Shown piece after piece: positions 42,958 to 51,696 of a stretch of 64,000 nucleotides of DNA. Position numbers and translations under genes: made by a program. Positions within the stretch are counted from its first letter, which is position 1. Every line of letters starts with the position of its first letter. The stretch comes from an uncultured Candidatus Melainabacteria bacterium (GTDB taxonomy: Bacteria; Cyanobacteriota; Vampirovibrionia; Gastranaerophilales; Gastranaerophilaceae), in contig CAKUTH010000004.1 of assembly GCA_934691935.1 (NCBI GenBank), positions 186,001-250,000 of the forward strand, read 5' to 3'. A model generated the notes under the pieces. The model was not told the origin of the DNA and made no database searches. It was given only the letters and a program-made list of their open reading frames with translations.

Positions 42958-44706
42958 ATGATTTTAGACAAAGTAAATACCCCTGAAGATTTAAGAAATC
43001 TATCTTTAGATGAAATGAAAATTCTTGCAAATGAGATGAGAGAACTTATTATAAAAAAAGTAAACACTACAGGTGGTCATATGGGACCAAATTTGGGAAT
43101 TGTAGAGGCAACAATTGCAATGCATTATGTGTTTAATTCTCCAGTTGATAAATTTGTATTCGATGTTTCTCACCAATGTTATCCGCATAAAATTTTAACA
43201 GGTAGGAAAGAAGGGTTTACAAATCCTGATAAGTATTTAGTTTATACAGGTTATACAGCACCTGAAGAAAGCGCTCACGATTTGTTCAAAGTAGGTCACA
43301 CGTCAACTTCAGTTTCACTGGCATGTGGTGTTGCGAAAGCAAGAAATTTAAAAGGTGAAAAATATAATGTTGTTGCATTAATTGGCGATGGTTCGTTAAG
43401 CGGTGGCGAGGCTCTTGAAGGGCTAGATAATGCAGGCTCTTTTGACGGGAATTTAGTTATTATTGTTAATGATAATGATATGTCTATTGCTGAAAATCAT
43501 GGCGGACTTTATGGGAATTTAAAACTTTTGAGAGATACAAAAGGTCAAGCTGAATGTAATATGTTTAAAGCTCTAGGGTTTGATTATTACTATGTCGAAG
43601 AAGGAAATAATGTCGAAAAATTAATTGAGGCGTTTGAAAAAGTTAAAAATTCTGTACACCCAGTGATTGTACATATTAAAACCTTGAAGGGCTGTGGATT
43701 GCCTGTTGCAGAAGCTAACAAAGAGGCTTTCCACTGGGTTGTTCCTGGAGTTTTGGATGAACACAAAGACTCTACAGAAGTTGTAGAAAATTATACATCT
43801 TTGACTCGTCAATATATATTGGAAAAAGCAAAATCTGACAAAGCAGTAATTGCAATTAATGCGGGAACTCCAGGGGTGTTCGGGTTTGATTTTGAGTTTA
43901 GAAAAACTTTGGGTGAACAATACACTGATGTCGGTATTGCGGAAGAACATGCTGTTGCATATTCCTCAGCATTGGCAAAAAATGGTGCAAAACCAATCTT
44001 TTGTGTCATGAGCTCGTTTGTACAAAGAACATACGACCAATTATCACAAGATTTGTGTTTAAACAATTCACCTGCAACAATTTTGGTGTATTGGGGCGGA
44101 ATTTCTTCAGCGGATGCAACTCACCTTTGTACATTTGATATACCATTAATATCAAATATACCAAATATTGTTTATCTTGCTCCAACTAACAAAGAAGAAT
44201 ATCTTGCAATGTTGGATTGGTCGTTAGAGCAAACTGCGCATCCAGTTGCAATTCGTGTTCCTATGACTCCGCTTTATTCAACAGGTGTTAAAGACAATAC
44301 GGACTATTCAATCTTGAATAAATTCAAAGTAGTGGAAGAAGGTCAAAAAGTTGCGATTTTAGGTTTGGGTAATTTCTTTGAACTTGCAAAAGATGTTAAA
44401 GATGAATTGAAATCTAAATTTAATATTGATGCAACATTGATTAATCCTCGTTTTATCACTGGTGTAGATGAAGAATTGCTTGAAGGTTTGAAAAAATCTC
44501 ATGATGTTGTGATAACTTTAGAGGACGGTGAGTTAGATGGCGGTTTCGGTGAAAAAATCACAAGATTTTATGGAGCATCAGGTATGAAAGTTTTGAACTA
44601 CGGTTCTCACAAAGAATTTTCAGATAGAACTTCGCTTGATGAACTTTATGCAAAATATCGTTTGACAAAAGATTTGATAGCAGAGGATGTTTCAAAACTT
44701 TTATAA
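42958..44706 (+). CDS. DXS-like thiamine-diphosphate enzyme
   Basis: 582 residues, shorter than the 620-640 of typical DXS. N-terminal TPP core follows DXS order: TGGHMGPNLGIVEATIAMHYV, DVSHQCYPHKILTGRK, VGHTSTSVSLACGVA, GDGSLSGGEALEGLD and VNDNDMSIAENHGGLYG. The Pyr domain has DVGIAEEHAVAYSSALAKNG and SSFVQRTYDQLSQDL. The stretch that is DRAGxVGxDG in DXS reads YWGGISSADATH here, losing the arginine that binds the glyceraldehyde phosphate group. It may be a DXS variant or a related enzyme. RBS GAAGGAGAG is strong. Followed by a terminator. Confidence 0.75.
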   Translation: MILDKVNTPEDLRNLSLDEMKILANEMRELIIKKVNTTGGHMGPNLGIVEATIAMHYVFNSPVDKFVFDVSHQCYPHKILTGRKEGFTNPDKYLVYTGYTAPEESAHDLFKVGHTSTSVSLACGVAKARNLKGEKYNVVALIGDGSLSGGEALEGLDNAGSFDGNLVIIVNDNDMSIAENHGGLYGNLKLLRDTKGQAECNMFKALGFDYYYVEEGNNVEKLIEAFEKVKNSVHPVIVHIKTLKGCGLPVAEANKEAFHWVVPGVLDEHKDSTEVVENYTSLTRQYILEKAKSDKAVIAINAGTPGVFGFDFEFRKTLGEQYTDVGIAEEHAVAYSSALAKNGAKPIFCVMSSFVQRTYDQLSQDLCLNNSPATILVYWGGISSADATHLCTFDIPLISNIPNIVYLAPTNKEEYLAMLDWSLEQTAHPVAIRVPMTPLYSTGVKDNTDYSILNKFKVVEEGQKVAILGLGNFFELAKDVKDELKSKFNIDATLINPRFITGVDEELLEGLKKSHDVVITLEDGELDGGFGEKITRFYGASGMKVLNYGSHKEFSDRTSLDELYAKYRLTKDLIAEDVSKLL

Positions 44707-44737
44707 ATATTATAAAAATTCAGATAATTAAATTATA

Positions 44738-44772
44738 GTAACCCCTTCTTTGTTAAGAGGGGGTTGCTTTTT
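44738..44772 (+). terminator. Rho-independent terminator after the DXS-like gene
   Basis: GTAACCCCTTCTT / AAGAGGGGGTTGC around TGTT, followed by TTTTT. Confidence 0.85.
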
Positions 44773-44876
44773 AAAAGAATGTTAACATTTGTAACGAATA
44801 AACACATGTTTGAAATTCGACTTTTTAAAAATTGTTTATATATATACAGAGATATTAAAATAAGAGGACGAGAGAG

Positions 44877-45266
44877 ATGGCAATTTCAAATATTCACGAA
44901 ACATTATTATTGTACGCAAAACAAAAAGCCTTGATTAATGATAAATTATCAACAACTATGATGAATATGTTAAGCTCAACAAAAAAGACAGCCGAAACTC
45001 AGGCTAAATATAACGAGCAAATGAATGATATTTACTATAATTATTACGAAAGTGATCCTGAAACTTATGAATTGTTGACAGAACAGTATGAACAACAACA
45101 TGAGTTGGATTTGGCTAACTTAAACTCTTGGGAAGAAGAATTAGAGCTTGAAAAGAATAATTTGGAAACCCAATTGAACGAAATTACATCATTTGAAAGT
45201 TCTTGGACTAAACTTTTACAAAACAATATCAAAAACGATTTTTCTTACGGTGGCGTTTCTCAATAA
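44877..45266 (+). CDS. Small helical hypothetical protein
   Basis: 129 residues, all predicted helical and Gln/Glu/Asn/Tyr-rich: LLLYAKQKALINDKLSTTMM, YYNYYESDPETYELLTEQYEQQHE, LNSWEEELELEKNNLETQLNEI. No signal peptide. AGAGGACGAGAGAG is its RBS region, and a TATATATATAC box is upstream. Reminiscent of small structural or secreted helical proteins, but no family is recognised. Own terminator follows. Confidence 0.6.
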   Translation: MAISNIHETLLLYAKQKALINDKLSTTMMNMLSSTKKTAETQAKYNEQMNDIYYNYYESDPETYELLTEQYEQQHELDLANLNSWEEELELEKNNLETQLNEITSFESSWTKLLQNNIKNDFSYGGVSQ

Positions 45267-45285
45267 ATGTAAATACAAAAATTTT

Positions 45286-45314
45286 AAAGGCGGTCTTGAA
45301 AAGACCGCCTCTTT
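45286..45314 (+). terminator. Rho-independent terminator after the helical protein gene
   Basis: GGCGGTCTT / AAGACCGCC with loop GAA, A-run before and TCTTTG after. Confidence 0.8.
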
Positions 45315-45325
45315 GTTAGTATAAT
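45296..45325 (+). promoter_or_regulatory. Promoter of the DUF3326 gene, overlapping the preceding terminator
   Basis: TTGAAA (45296-45301) sits in the loop of the terminator above; 18 bases later TATAAT (45320-45325), then 6 bases to ATG 45332. No RBS. Confidence 0.7.
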
Positions 45326-45331
45326 ATTTAT

Positions 45332-46297
45332 ATGTTAAAGAATGGTGAAAAATTAGGAGCTTTTATAGTTCCAACAGGTGTGGGTGCTAAAATTGGCGGA
45401 TTTGCTGGTGATGCATCGTCTTATGCAAGAAAATTTGCAAAAAAATCAAAGTTGATAGTTAACCCAAATGTCGTAAATGCAGGTGGATTTTCTGGAATTA
45501 CAGAAAATATGCTTTACGTTGAGGGGTATTCTCTTGATGAATTTTTCAAGGGAAATATACGTTTGACGCCGTCATGTGACAACAAAATCGGCATTATTTT
45601 TGACAAAGCAATACCTGATGATGTTTTGAATGTACATATTAACACTTTTAATGCTGTAAAATGCGTATATGGCGTAGATGTACAGACTTATGAAGTCACT
45701 GCCGAAAATGTTGGAGTGGAATTTAATATTGATAACAGCGGAATTTCTGTTGGAAATGTCAAGAATCCTGATACAATGATTGATTCAGCAAAAAAATTAT
45801 TAAAAAAAGGGTGTAATGCGATTGCGATAGTTTGTTTATTTGATGACCCAGAAGATGATAATCAAGATTATGCAAACGGCTCTGGTACAGATCCTGTTGG
45901 TGGTGTGGAAGCTGTCTTGTCACATTATATTTCGAAAAATTTGTGTGTGCCTTGTGCGCATTCTCCAGCGTTTGAGGATTATCAGATTTATTCAAATTTA
46001 GTTGATATTAAATCTTCATCAGAATATATAACTCCGACGTTTTTACCTTGTATTTTGCTGGGATTAAGCCAAGCTCCTTTACTTTCAAAAGTTGGCGAAA
46101 TTGGAATTGAAAATTTGGATTATTTGGTAATGCCTTATGATTCTTTAGGTTCTACCCCAGTGTTTGAATCTTTAAAACGTGATGTGCCTGTTTATGCAGT
46201 AAAAGAAAATACAACAGCATTGGATGTTTCACCACAAAAAATAAGTGACAAAATAATTGTTGTCGAAAGTTATCAAAAATTGTTGGAAATGATTTAA
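45332..46297 (+). CDS. DUF3326 family protein
   Basis: 321 residues. Segments fit the DUF3326 group known in cyanobacteria and plants: FIVPTGVGAKIGGFAGDASSYAR, NPNVVNAGGFSG, MLYVEGYSLDEFFKGNIRL, CNAIAIVCLFDD, GSGTDPVGGVEAVLSHYISKNLCVPCAHSPAF and TFLPCILLGLSQAPLL. Function is unknown. It has its own leaderless-type promoter and no operon partner. Its presence supports a cyanobacterial-lineage origin of the genome. Confidence 0.85.
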   Translation: MLKNGEKLGAFIVPTGVGAKIGGFAGDASSYARKFAKKSKLIVNPNVVNAGGFSGITENMLYVEGYSLDEFFKGNIRLTPSCDNKIGIIFDKAIPDDVLNVHINTFNAVKCVYGVDVQTYEVTAENVGVEFNIDNSGISVGNVKNPDTMIDSAKKLLKKGCNAIAIVCLFDDPEDDNQDYANGSGTDPVGGVEAVLSHYISKNLCVPCAHSPAFEDYQIYSNLVDIKSSSEYITPTFLPCILLGLSQAPLLSKVGEIGIENLDYLVMPYDSLGSTPVFESLKRDVPVYAVKENTTALDVSPQKISDKIIVVESYQKLLEMI

Positions 46298-46302
46298 AAC
46301 CG

Positions 46303-47115
46303 TTATAATTGAATTAGTTCTGGCAATTCATCCAACTTGTAAAAAAGTTCTGATGCAATTTTGAAATTTTTTGGATTTGCGCTAACAAAGAATTTTTCGT
46401 ATTCAAATTTTTGGTTAAGCAGATTTTTCTTTGTTAAATCAGCTTTAATATTTTGAGCAAAAAATATTGCAGGATCAATGAATTTTTCTTCAGGCATGAA
46501 TTTTTTTAGAATATTCATCAAATATGGATAGTGAGTGCAAGCAAGAACTATCTTATCAGGATTTTTTTCTGTGGCTATATCCAAGATTTCTTTTACCTGC
46601 GCAATACTTTCTGGTTTATTAATTCTATGCTCCTCAACAATCCTTACCCAATTCGGTGCGGATATTTCAAAAACCTGCATATTAGGATTGTATTTGGCAA
46701 TTTCTTTTGAATAAGCATGAGATTTTATGGTTGCAGGAGTCGCAATAATACATAATTTCTTTACGTCATCAAGTTTTGCAAGAGTAGAACATACAGACTG
46801 AATAATCGGATAAATTTTAAAGCTATATTTATCTTTTAATTTTTCGTACGCTATTGCAGAGCTGGTGTTGCAGGCAATAACTACAGCTTTTGCATTTTGG
46901 TTTTCGAAGAATTTCAAAATTTTATCTGCAAATTCAATTAATTGTTCTTCTGATTTTTCGCCATAAGGCATATTTTTTGTGTCACCAAAATACAAATAGT
47001 TTTCTTGCGGTAAAATTTTTTTTACCTTTTGAAAAACCGTAAGTCCGCCAACTCCAGAGTCGAAGAAAGCTATAGGATTATTATTTTTGTAATTTAAAGT
47101 ATTCTTGTATTCCAT
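46303..47115 (-). CDS. murI: Glutamate racemase
   Basis: 270 residues. Catalytic acid/base cysteines in VIACNTSSAIAYE and VLACTHYPYL; substrate loops IAFFDSGVGGLTVFQK and YFGDTKNMPYG. Makes D-glutamate for peptidoglycan. Its ATG overlaps the 3' end of the amidase gene by 35 bases, so the two wall genes are translationally coupled. N-terminus NTLNYKNNNPIAFFDSG is consistent with the family. Confidence 0.95.
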   Translation of the reverse strand: MEYKNTLNYKNNNPIAFFDSGVGGLTVFQKVKKILPQENYLYFGDTKNMPYGEKSEEQLIEFADKILKFFENQNAKAVVIACNTSSAIAYEKLKDKYSFKIYPIIQSVCSTLAKLDDVKKLCIIATPATIKSHAYSKEIAKYNPNMQVFEISAPNWVRIVEEHRINKPESIAQVKEILDIATEKNPDKIVLACTHYPYLMNILKKFMPEEKFIDPAIFFAQNIKADLTKKNLLNQKFEYEKFFVSANPKNFKIASELFYKLDELPELIQL

Positions 47116-48934
47116 CTGCTATTGATTTGGCTGTTGCCTGTTTTCTGCTTTCTCCTGTCAATGCTGTTCTTTCATTACTGTTTGAAATAAATCCTATTTC
47201 AACCAAAATAGCAGGAGATGTAGTATGATTTATAACATAAAATTTAGATTTAAACAATCCTCGGTTAGGCGAGTGAACTGCACTTGCAAACGATGAATGC
47301 ACAGTTTGCGCAAGTTGCATACTTTCTTGGTGATAATAATGTGTTTCAATCCCTGTGATTTCTGGTTTTACACTAGAGTTAACGTGTATGCTGACAAAAA
47401 TGTCTGGTGTGTATGCTTCGCTAATTTCAACTCTTTTTTGGAGTGAAACGAATGTGTCATCAACCCTTGTCATTTTGACTTCATAACCTTTTTGTTTAAG
47501 GAGCTTTTCAACACGTTTAGCTACATCCAAGGTTATATCTTTTTCGTTTATACCACCACCAATTGCACCAGTGTCAGTACCACCATGACCCGCATCTAAT
47601 ACAACACGTTTTTTGCCTGAAGATGAAGGTTTTGTCGTTGTCGTTGGGTTTAATATAATCGTCGGTTCAGGTTTTTTCTTGACTTGAACTTGTTTGATTT
47701 TGATTTTTAAACTTCTTCCATCAGCTCCGAGATATGTATTAAGCATTGCGTTTTGCTCTATTGGAACTGTTAATTTAAGTCCTATTTTTGGCATAAGATC
47801 AATTTTTGCATTATCAAAAAATGAATTTTTGAATGCTTCTTGAAAATTTGTTTCATTATATTTAGACACATTATAAAGATATACTATAAGTTTGTCGTTG
47901 TACCTGTCCAGACCATGAACGATTGGAGAATCGAATTTGAGAATCATGCTTTCTGTGAGTGTATCATTTTTTTCTTTTTGGTAATTGATTGCATTGCTAG
48001 AGTGAGTGTAAAGTGTTGTGTTATTAGTTTTTTTGTAATTCGCAAGCAACAAAGATTGATTGTCCTCAGAATAAATAGGAATATAATCCGCTACGGCATC
48101 TGTAGTGATAACGACGCGAGCTTTGTTTACGGAAAATTGTCCGATTTTAACAGTTTCTGTGTCGTTTATTCTGAATTCCTTGTTTCTGATTTTTGTGTCA
48201 ACGAGAGCGTTTGGTAAATCGTAAACTATTCTTGATGGATTTTGTAAAATCATAGGGCGTTCAATAGTTACATTTCCAAACCCATTTAATAAAATACCAT
48301 TTTGCTTGACAGAAACACTGTTAAGATAAAATTTAGTGTTTAATTTAAGTTCTTTTTTAGCAAAAGTTTGTTCGGATTTTACATTGAAAGCATCTTGGAT
48401 TTGCTCTGTAATACTGTCTGGTTGCTTTTCTACAGGAGTTGTAACAGTCAAGTATTCGTAGAAATCGCTAGAAGAAGAATGTTCATCTCTGTATGTGTTT
48501 TGGTAATATGTATTGTTCCCAATTGTACCATTTTTAAGTTTTATAATAATGTTGTTTTTGATTTTTAAAAATTTTATGCCGTCAGGATTGAAGTCGTTGT
48601 CATGATATATTACGACTCTCAATTTGCAAGGGTTTACAGAGAATTGACTAATTTTAATTTCTTTGATTGCACCTGAGTTGAATAACCAATTTTGCTTAGG
48701 GAATGTGGTTATTGCATTATCTATGTCAAAATATGCTTTGCCTTGCATTTTTACCAGCTTAATATTTTGGTTAAGATAATTTCCGTTGGTATCTTGTGCA
48801 GATAGCACAATTACAGAGTTTGAAGTGTCAAAGTTTGCACCTGTAAACCTGTATAAGTCTTGAGCATTGGTTTTTAGAGCAAATGCAAATATAAATGAAA
48901 TTAATAATATAAGTATTAAAAATAATTTTTTCAT
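47081..48934 (-). CDS. N-acetylmuramoyl-L-alanine amidase (AMIN + Amidase_3)
   Basis: 617 residues. Signal peptide (LFLILILLISFIFAFALKTNA). Two AMIN-like beta domains: one near 60-170 (AIKEIKISQFSVNPCKLRVVI) and one near 215-320 (FRINDTETVKIGQFSVNKARVVI). The C-terminal Amidase_3 domain (about 445-615) has the zinc ligands in VLDAGHGGTDTGA, GINEKDITLDVA, FVSIHVNSS and ILVEIGFISNSNERTAL. Cuts peptide stems from murein during division. TATAAT ends 14 bases before the ATG, with no RBS. Confidence 0.92.
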   Translation of the reverse strand: MKKLFLILILLISFIFAFALKTNAQDLYRFTGANFDTSNSVIVLSAQDTNGNYLNQNIKLVKMQGKAYFDIDNAITTFPKQNWLFNSGAIKEIKISQFSVNPCKLRVVIYHDNDFNPDGIKFLKIKNNIIIKLKNGTIGNNTYYQNTYRDEHSSSSDFYEYLTVTTPVEKQPDSITEQIQDAFNVKSEQTFAKKELKLNTKFYLNSVSVKQNGILLNGFGNVTIERPMILQNPSRIVYDLPNALVDTKIRNKEFRINDTETVKIGQFSVNKARVVITTDAVADYIPIYSEDNQSLLLANYKKTNNTTLYTHSSNAINYQKEKNDTLTESMILKFDSPIVHGLDRYNDKLIVYLYNVSKYNETNFQEAFKNSFFDNAKIDLMPKIGLKLTVPIEQNAMLNTYLGADGRSLKIKIKQVQVKKKPEPTIILNPTTTTKPSSSGKKRVVLDAGHGGTDTGAIGGGINEKDITLDVAKRVEKLLKQKGYEVKMTRVDDTFVSLQKRVEISEAYTPDIFVSIHVNSSVKPEITGIETHYYHQESMQLAQTVHSSFASAVHSPNRGLFKSKFYVINHTTSPAILVEIGFISNSNERTALTGESRKQATAKSIADGIQEYFKLQK

Positions 48935-49079
48935 AAGAATTTAATATTATTATATAACGATAATTTTAAGCTATCAAATTGTAACAAATTATTTAATTGC
49001 ATGAAGCAAAAGAGTTAAGTAAAAATAAAACTTGAAAAATTTTTTTGTTTGCGTTAGTATAAACCAGTACCTGATTTAA

Positions 49080-49153
49080 GCGTGTGTAGCTCAGTTGGAT
49101 AGAGTGTTTGGCTACGAACCAAAAGGTCGGGGGTTCGAATCCCTCCACGCGTA
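49080..49153 (+). tRNA. trnR: tRNA-Arg (anticodon ACG)
   Basis: Acceptor GCGTGTG with CACGCGT (two G-T pairs), D arm GCTC-AGTTGGATA-GAGT, anticodon stem TTTGG/CCAAA with loop CTACGAA (anticodon ACG), T arm GGGGG-TTCGAAT-CCCTC, discriminator A. No encoded CCA. A tight terminator hairpin begins at the discriminator. Confidence 0.95.
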
Positions 49154-49190
49154 AATACGAGGACAATCTTTTTAGATTGTCCTCGTATTT
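49153..49190. terminator. Perfect 17-bp bidirectional hairpin after tRNA-Arg
   Basis: AAATACGAGGACAATCT and AGATTGTCCTCGTATTT are exact complements around TTTT. It ends the tRNA transcript and also follows the convergent tcdA stop at 49205. Confidence 0.8.
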
Positions 49191-49204
49191 GTTATAAATA
49201 GAAT

Positions 49205-49888
49205 TTATCCTATCAAATCTTTCACGACTTCGCCAGCAATGATTAAGCCTACGGTTGAAGGGACGAATGCATTACTAGCTGGAATTCGTCTGCCATTTTC
49301 TTTTTTTGGTAGTTCTTTGGAATAAACCACTTTCAGCTTTTTTATTCTGCGTTTTTTAAGCTCTTGGCGCATAACCTTGGCTAATGGACAAACAGAGGTT
49401 TTGTAAATATCTGCAACTTCAAAATCGGCTGGGTTCATTTTGTTGCCAGCTCCCATTGAACAAATTATTGGTGTTTTTGCTTCATTTGCTTGCATGACAA
49501 GTTCAATTTTCCCAACTACAGTATCAATTGCATCTACTATATAGTCATATTGTGAAAAATCAAAATCTCCTGATGTTTGAGGAGTATAAAAAGTTTTGTA
49601 GGTGTTGATTTTTATATTAGGGTTAATGTCGAGAATTCTCTCTTTTGCAACATCAACTTTATATTTTCCGATGGTGCTGTGCAAAGCATAAATTTGCCTA
49701 TTGAGATTGCTTTCTGCGACTTTGTCGCTGTCAATAATGTCAATTGTGCCTATTCCGCATCTAACAAGAGCTTCTACTGTATATCCGCCAACTCCGCCGA
49801 TGCCAAAAACTGCAACTCTTGAATTTTGTAATTTGGTTAAATTCTCTTTGCCGATAAGTGTTTCAAGTCTTGAAAATTGTTCTTCCAT
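49205..49888 (-). CDS. tcdA: tRNA threonylcarbamoyladenosine dehydratase
   Basis: 227 residues. ThiF/E1-like fold: SRVAVFGIGGVGGYTVEALVRCGIG, DSDKVAESNLNRQIYA, YIVDAIDTVVGKIELV, SMGAGNKMNPADFEVADI, then a positively charged C-terminal half (RQELKKRRIKKLKVVYS) and NAFVPSTVGLIIAGEVVKDL. Cyclises t6A37 of tRNAs to ct6A. Converges with tRNA-Arg. Length is a little short of E. coli TcdA. Confidence 0.9.
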   Translation of the reverse strand: MEEQFSRLETLIGKENLTKLQNSRVAVFGIGGVGGYTVEALVRCGIGTIDIIDSDKVAESNLNRQIYALHSTIGKYKVDVAKERILDINPNIKINTYKTFYTPQTSGDFDFSQYDYIVDAIDTVVGKIELVMQANEAKTPIICSMGAGNKMNPADFEVADIYKTSVCPLAKVMRQELKKRRIKKLKVVYSKELPKKENGRRIPASNAFVPSTVGLIIAGEVVKDLIG

Positions 49889-49925
49889 ACAGTTTATGCT
49901 AGATTAAAAAAGAATGTTTTTCAAG

Positions 49926-49953
49926 TTGACTTTATTTGTTTGAAGTTTATAAT
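49926..49953 (+). promoter_or_regulatory. Promoter of the 49.96-kb gene
   Basis: TTGACT (49926-49931), 16-base spacer, TATAAT (49948-49953). The ATG 9 bases later leaves at most a few bases of leader. Confidence 0.65.
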
Positions 49954-49962
49954 AATGTTATT

Positions 49963-51696
49963 ATGAAGAAGATTATTATTTGTTCAATTGTTTTATTGAT
50001 TGGTTTGTTTTTGGTATTTAAGCGAGTTGTGACATTTGTTTGGGTTAACCCATATACTTACACTGGCAGTTATTCACAAATTGCAAAAGTTATAAGGAAA
50101 ATTGATAAAAACTTGAGTTTTGCAAACAAATATTCAAAAAATGAAGACAAAGGGTTTGAGTATATTTTTGAAAATGCCTACGGTTCAGGCTTTTTGAATA
50201 ATAATTTAATTCCAAATGACCTTGATTATTCTGTTGGTTTAAATCTTGGCGAATATATTTATGATGGTACAAATTCTGAAGAAATAGCAAATAGTGTTGT
50301 TGATAAAATGAATTCTTTTCAGTATTTGTTCAATTACTCAGTAAATTCAGCCGAGGACAAACAAGTTTATATCGACAAATCGCAAATTGAAATTTTAGGA
50401 ATTAATGCAAATTATCGAAAACGCTATGTGTCAGCTATTTCAAATAATTTGGCAAATGCTTTAACTGGTAAAAATTATATAAGTTATACAGTAAAAAAGG
50501 TGTCTGCTACGGATGAAATGGAAATGCCTTATGTAATGCGACCTTATGAAATTTTGGTTGAGGATTATGATCCGATAATGCTTTATAGTGATTTGGTTGA
50601 ATACAATACAGAATCTCCGCATTATGTTCGTTCAATATCAATAATCCCAGAATTTTTCATTACGGTATCGCAAAAAGATAAGTCTAATAGCGCAAAGGTA
50701 ATTGAAATTGTTCCAGAATCTTTTTTAGGTGAAAGAATGCAGTTGTCGCGAAGATTCTTTGCATCATCAACATTTACAGGAATAAAATCAAAAGATTTTT
50801 TGAAAAATCTTAGGTATTTGAATGATGATGACGCATATTTGGAAGCTCGTATGATTTCTTTCCGACGTCACTTGCAGGAAATTTCTAATATTGAGATTAT
50901 GAAAGATAGACCTATCAAGATGTTGAAACGAGTTATGCAGACTGCAGATATTGCTTCTCCATTACTTGATGAAAAAGTTAGGGCTGATATATCAAATGTA
51001 ATATTAGAAAACATGCAAAATCGTGATATTCAGCTTTTAAACGAATATTCAAATATTTGTACAACTTTACTTTTAATTCAAGGACGTCCAAATCTTTATT
51101 TGAGATTGTTGCGTGATGGCAAAATTAAGCAGATGCACGAAGTTTTGCTGGCAACAGTTGATGAAATGGAAGCGCGAGGAAATATTAAAAATGTCGGTGT
51201 CTTAAAAGACTTTGCTGACAAAACCCTTGGTAAAATTCTGTTGATGGAAGACACGCGAGATGTCATCGTTTTTAAAAAAGCTGTGTTTGAAGAAAAATTC
51301 AAAGCAGTAAATGATATTATTAACGAAAATGCTTTTGCATTAATGCAAGACAAAAATAAAATGGATAAATATATTTTGATGTTTAATAAGTTGTATACAG
51401 ATGCAGGATACCACAAAGTTGCACTGTATTGGCTTGATAAAAATACAATTGGAGTCTTGAAAGATGATTTTACCAAGGATATAAAAGATTTAAAGAAGTT
51501 TGCTGAAACTAACGGATTAGCTGACGTTGATTACAAATTGGTTGAATTGTCACAAGTGCCTAAATTAACTGTAAAATATGGTGTTTGGGCAAGATATAAT
51601 CCTACGAAATTTGAACAGGAAAATTTTGAAAGAATGAATAAACTTTTCTTGGCAGATAAAAAGAATTTTAAAATTAAGCTAAGATACGTTTTCTAA
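49963..51696 (+). CDS. Membrane-anchored hypothetical protein
   Basis: 577 residues from ATG 49963 (MKKIIICSIVLL); an upstream frame to 49936 overlaps the promoter. One N-terminal anchor (IIICSIVLLIGLFLVF) then a large soluble region without recognised motifs; mixed alpha/beta with helical C-terminal half (ADIASPLLDEKVRADIS..., RPNLYLRLLRDGKIKQMHE). Likely a periplasm-facing protein. Its 3' end overlaps the convergent flippase gene by 23 bases. Function unknown. Confidence 0.65.
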   Translation: MKKIIICSIVLLIGLFLVFKRVVTFVWVNPYTYTGSYSQIAKVIRKIDKNLSFANKYSKNEDKGFEYIFENAYGSGFLNNNLIPNDLDYSVGLNLGEYIYDGTNSEEIANSVVDKMNSFQYLFNYSVNSAEDKQVYIDKSQIEILGINANYRKRYVSAISNNLANALTGKNYISYTVKKVSATDEMEMPYVMRPYEILVEDYDPIMLYSDLVEYNTESPHYVRSISIIPEFFITVSQKDKSNSAKVIEIVPESFLGERMQLSRRFFASSTFTGIKSKDFLKNLRYLNDDDAYLEARMISFRRHLQEISNIEIMKDRPIKMLKRVMQTADIASPLLDEKVRADISNVILENMQNRDIQLLNEYSNICTTLLLIQGRPNLYLRLLRDGKIKQMHEVLLATVDEMEARGNIKNVGVLKDFADKTLGKILLMEDTRDVIVFKKAVFEEKFKAVNDIINENAFALMQDKNKMDKYILMFNKLYTDAGYHKVALYWLDKNTIGVLKDDFTKDIKDLKKFAETNGLADVDYKLVELSQVPKLTVKYGVWARYNPTKFEQENFERMNKLFLADKKNFKIKLRYVF

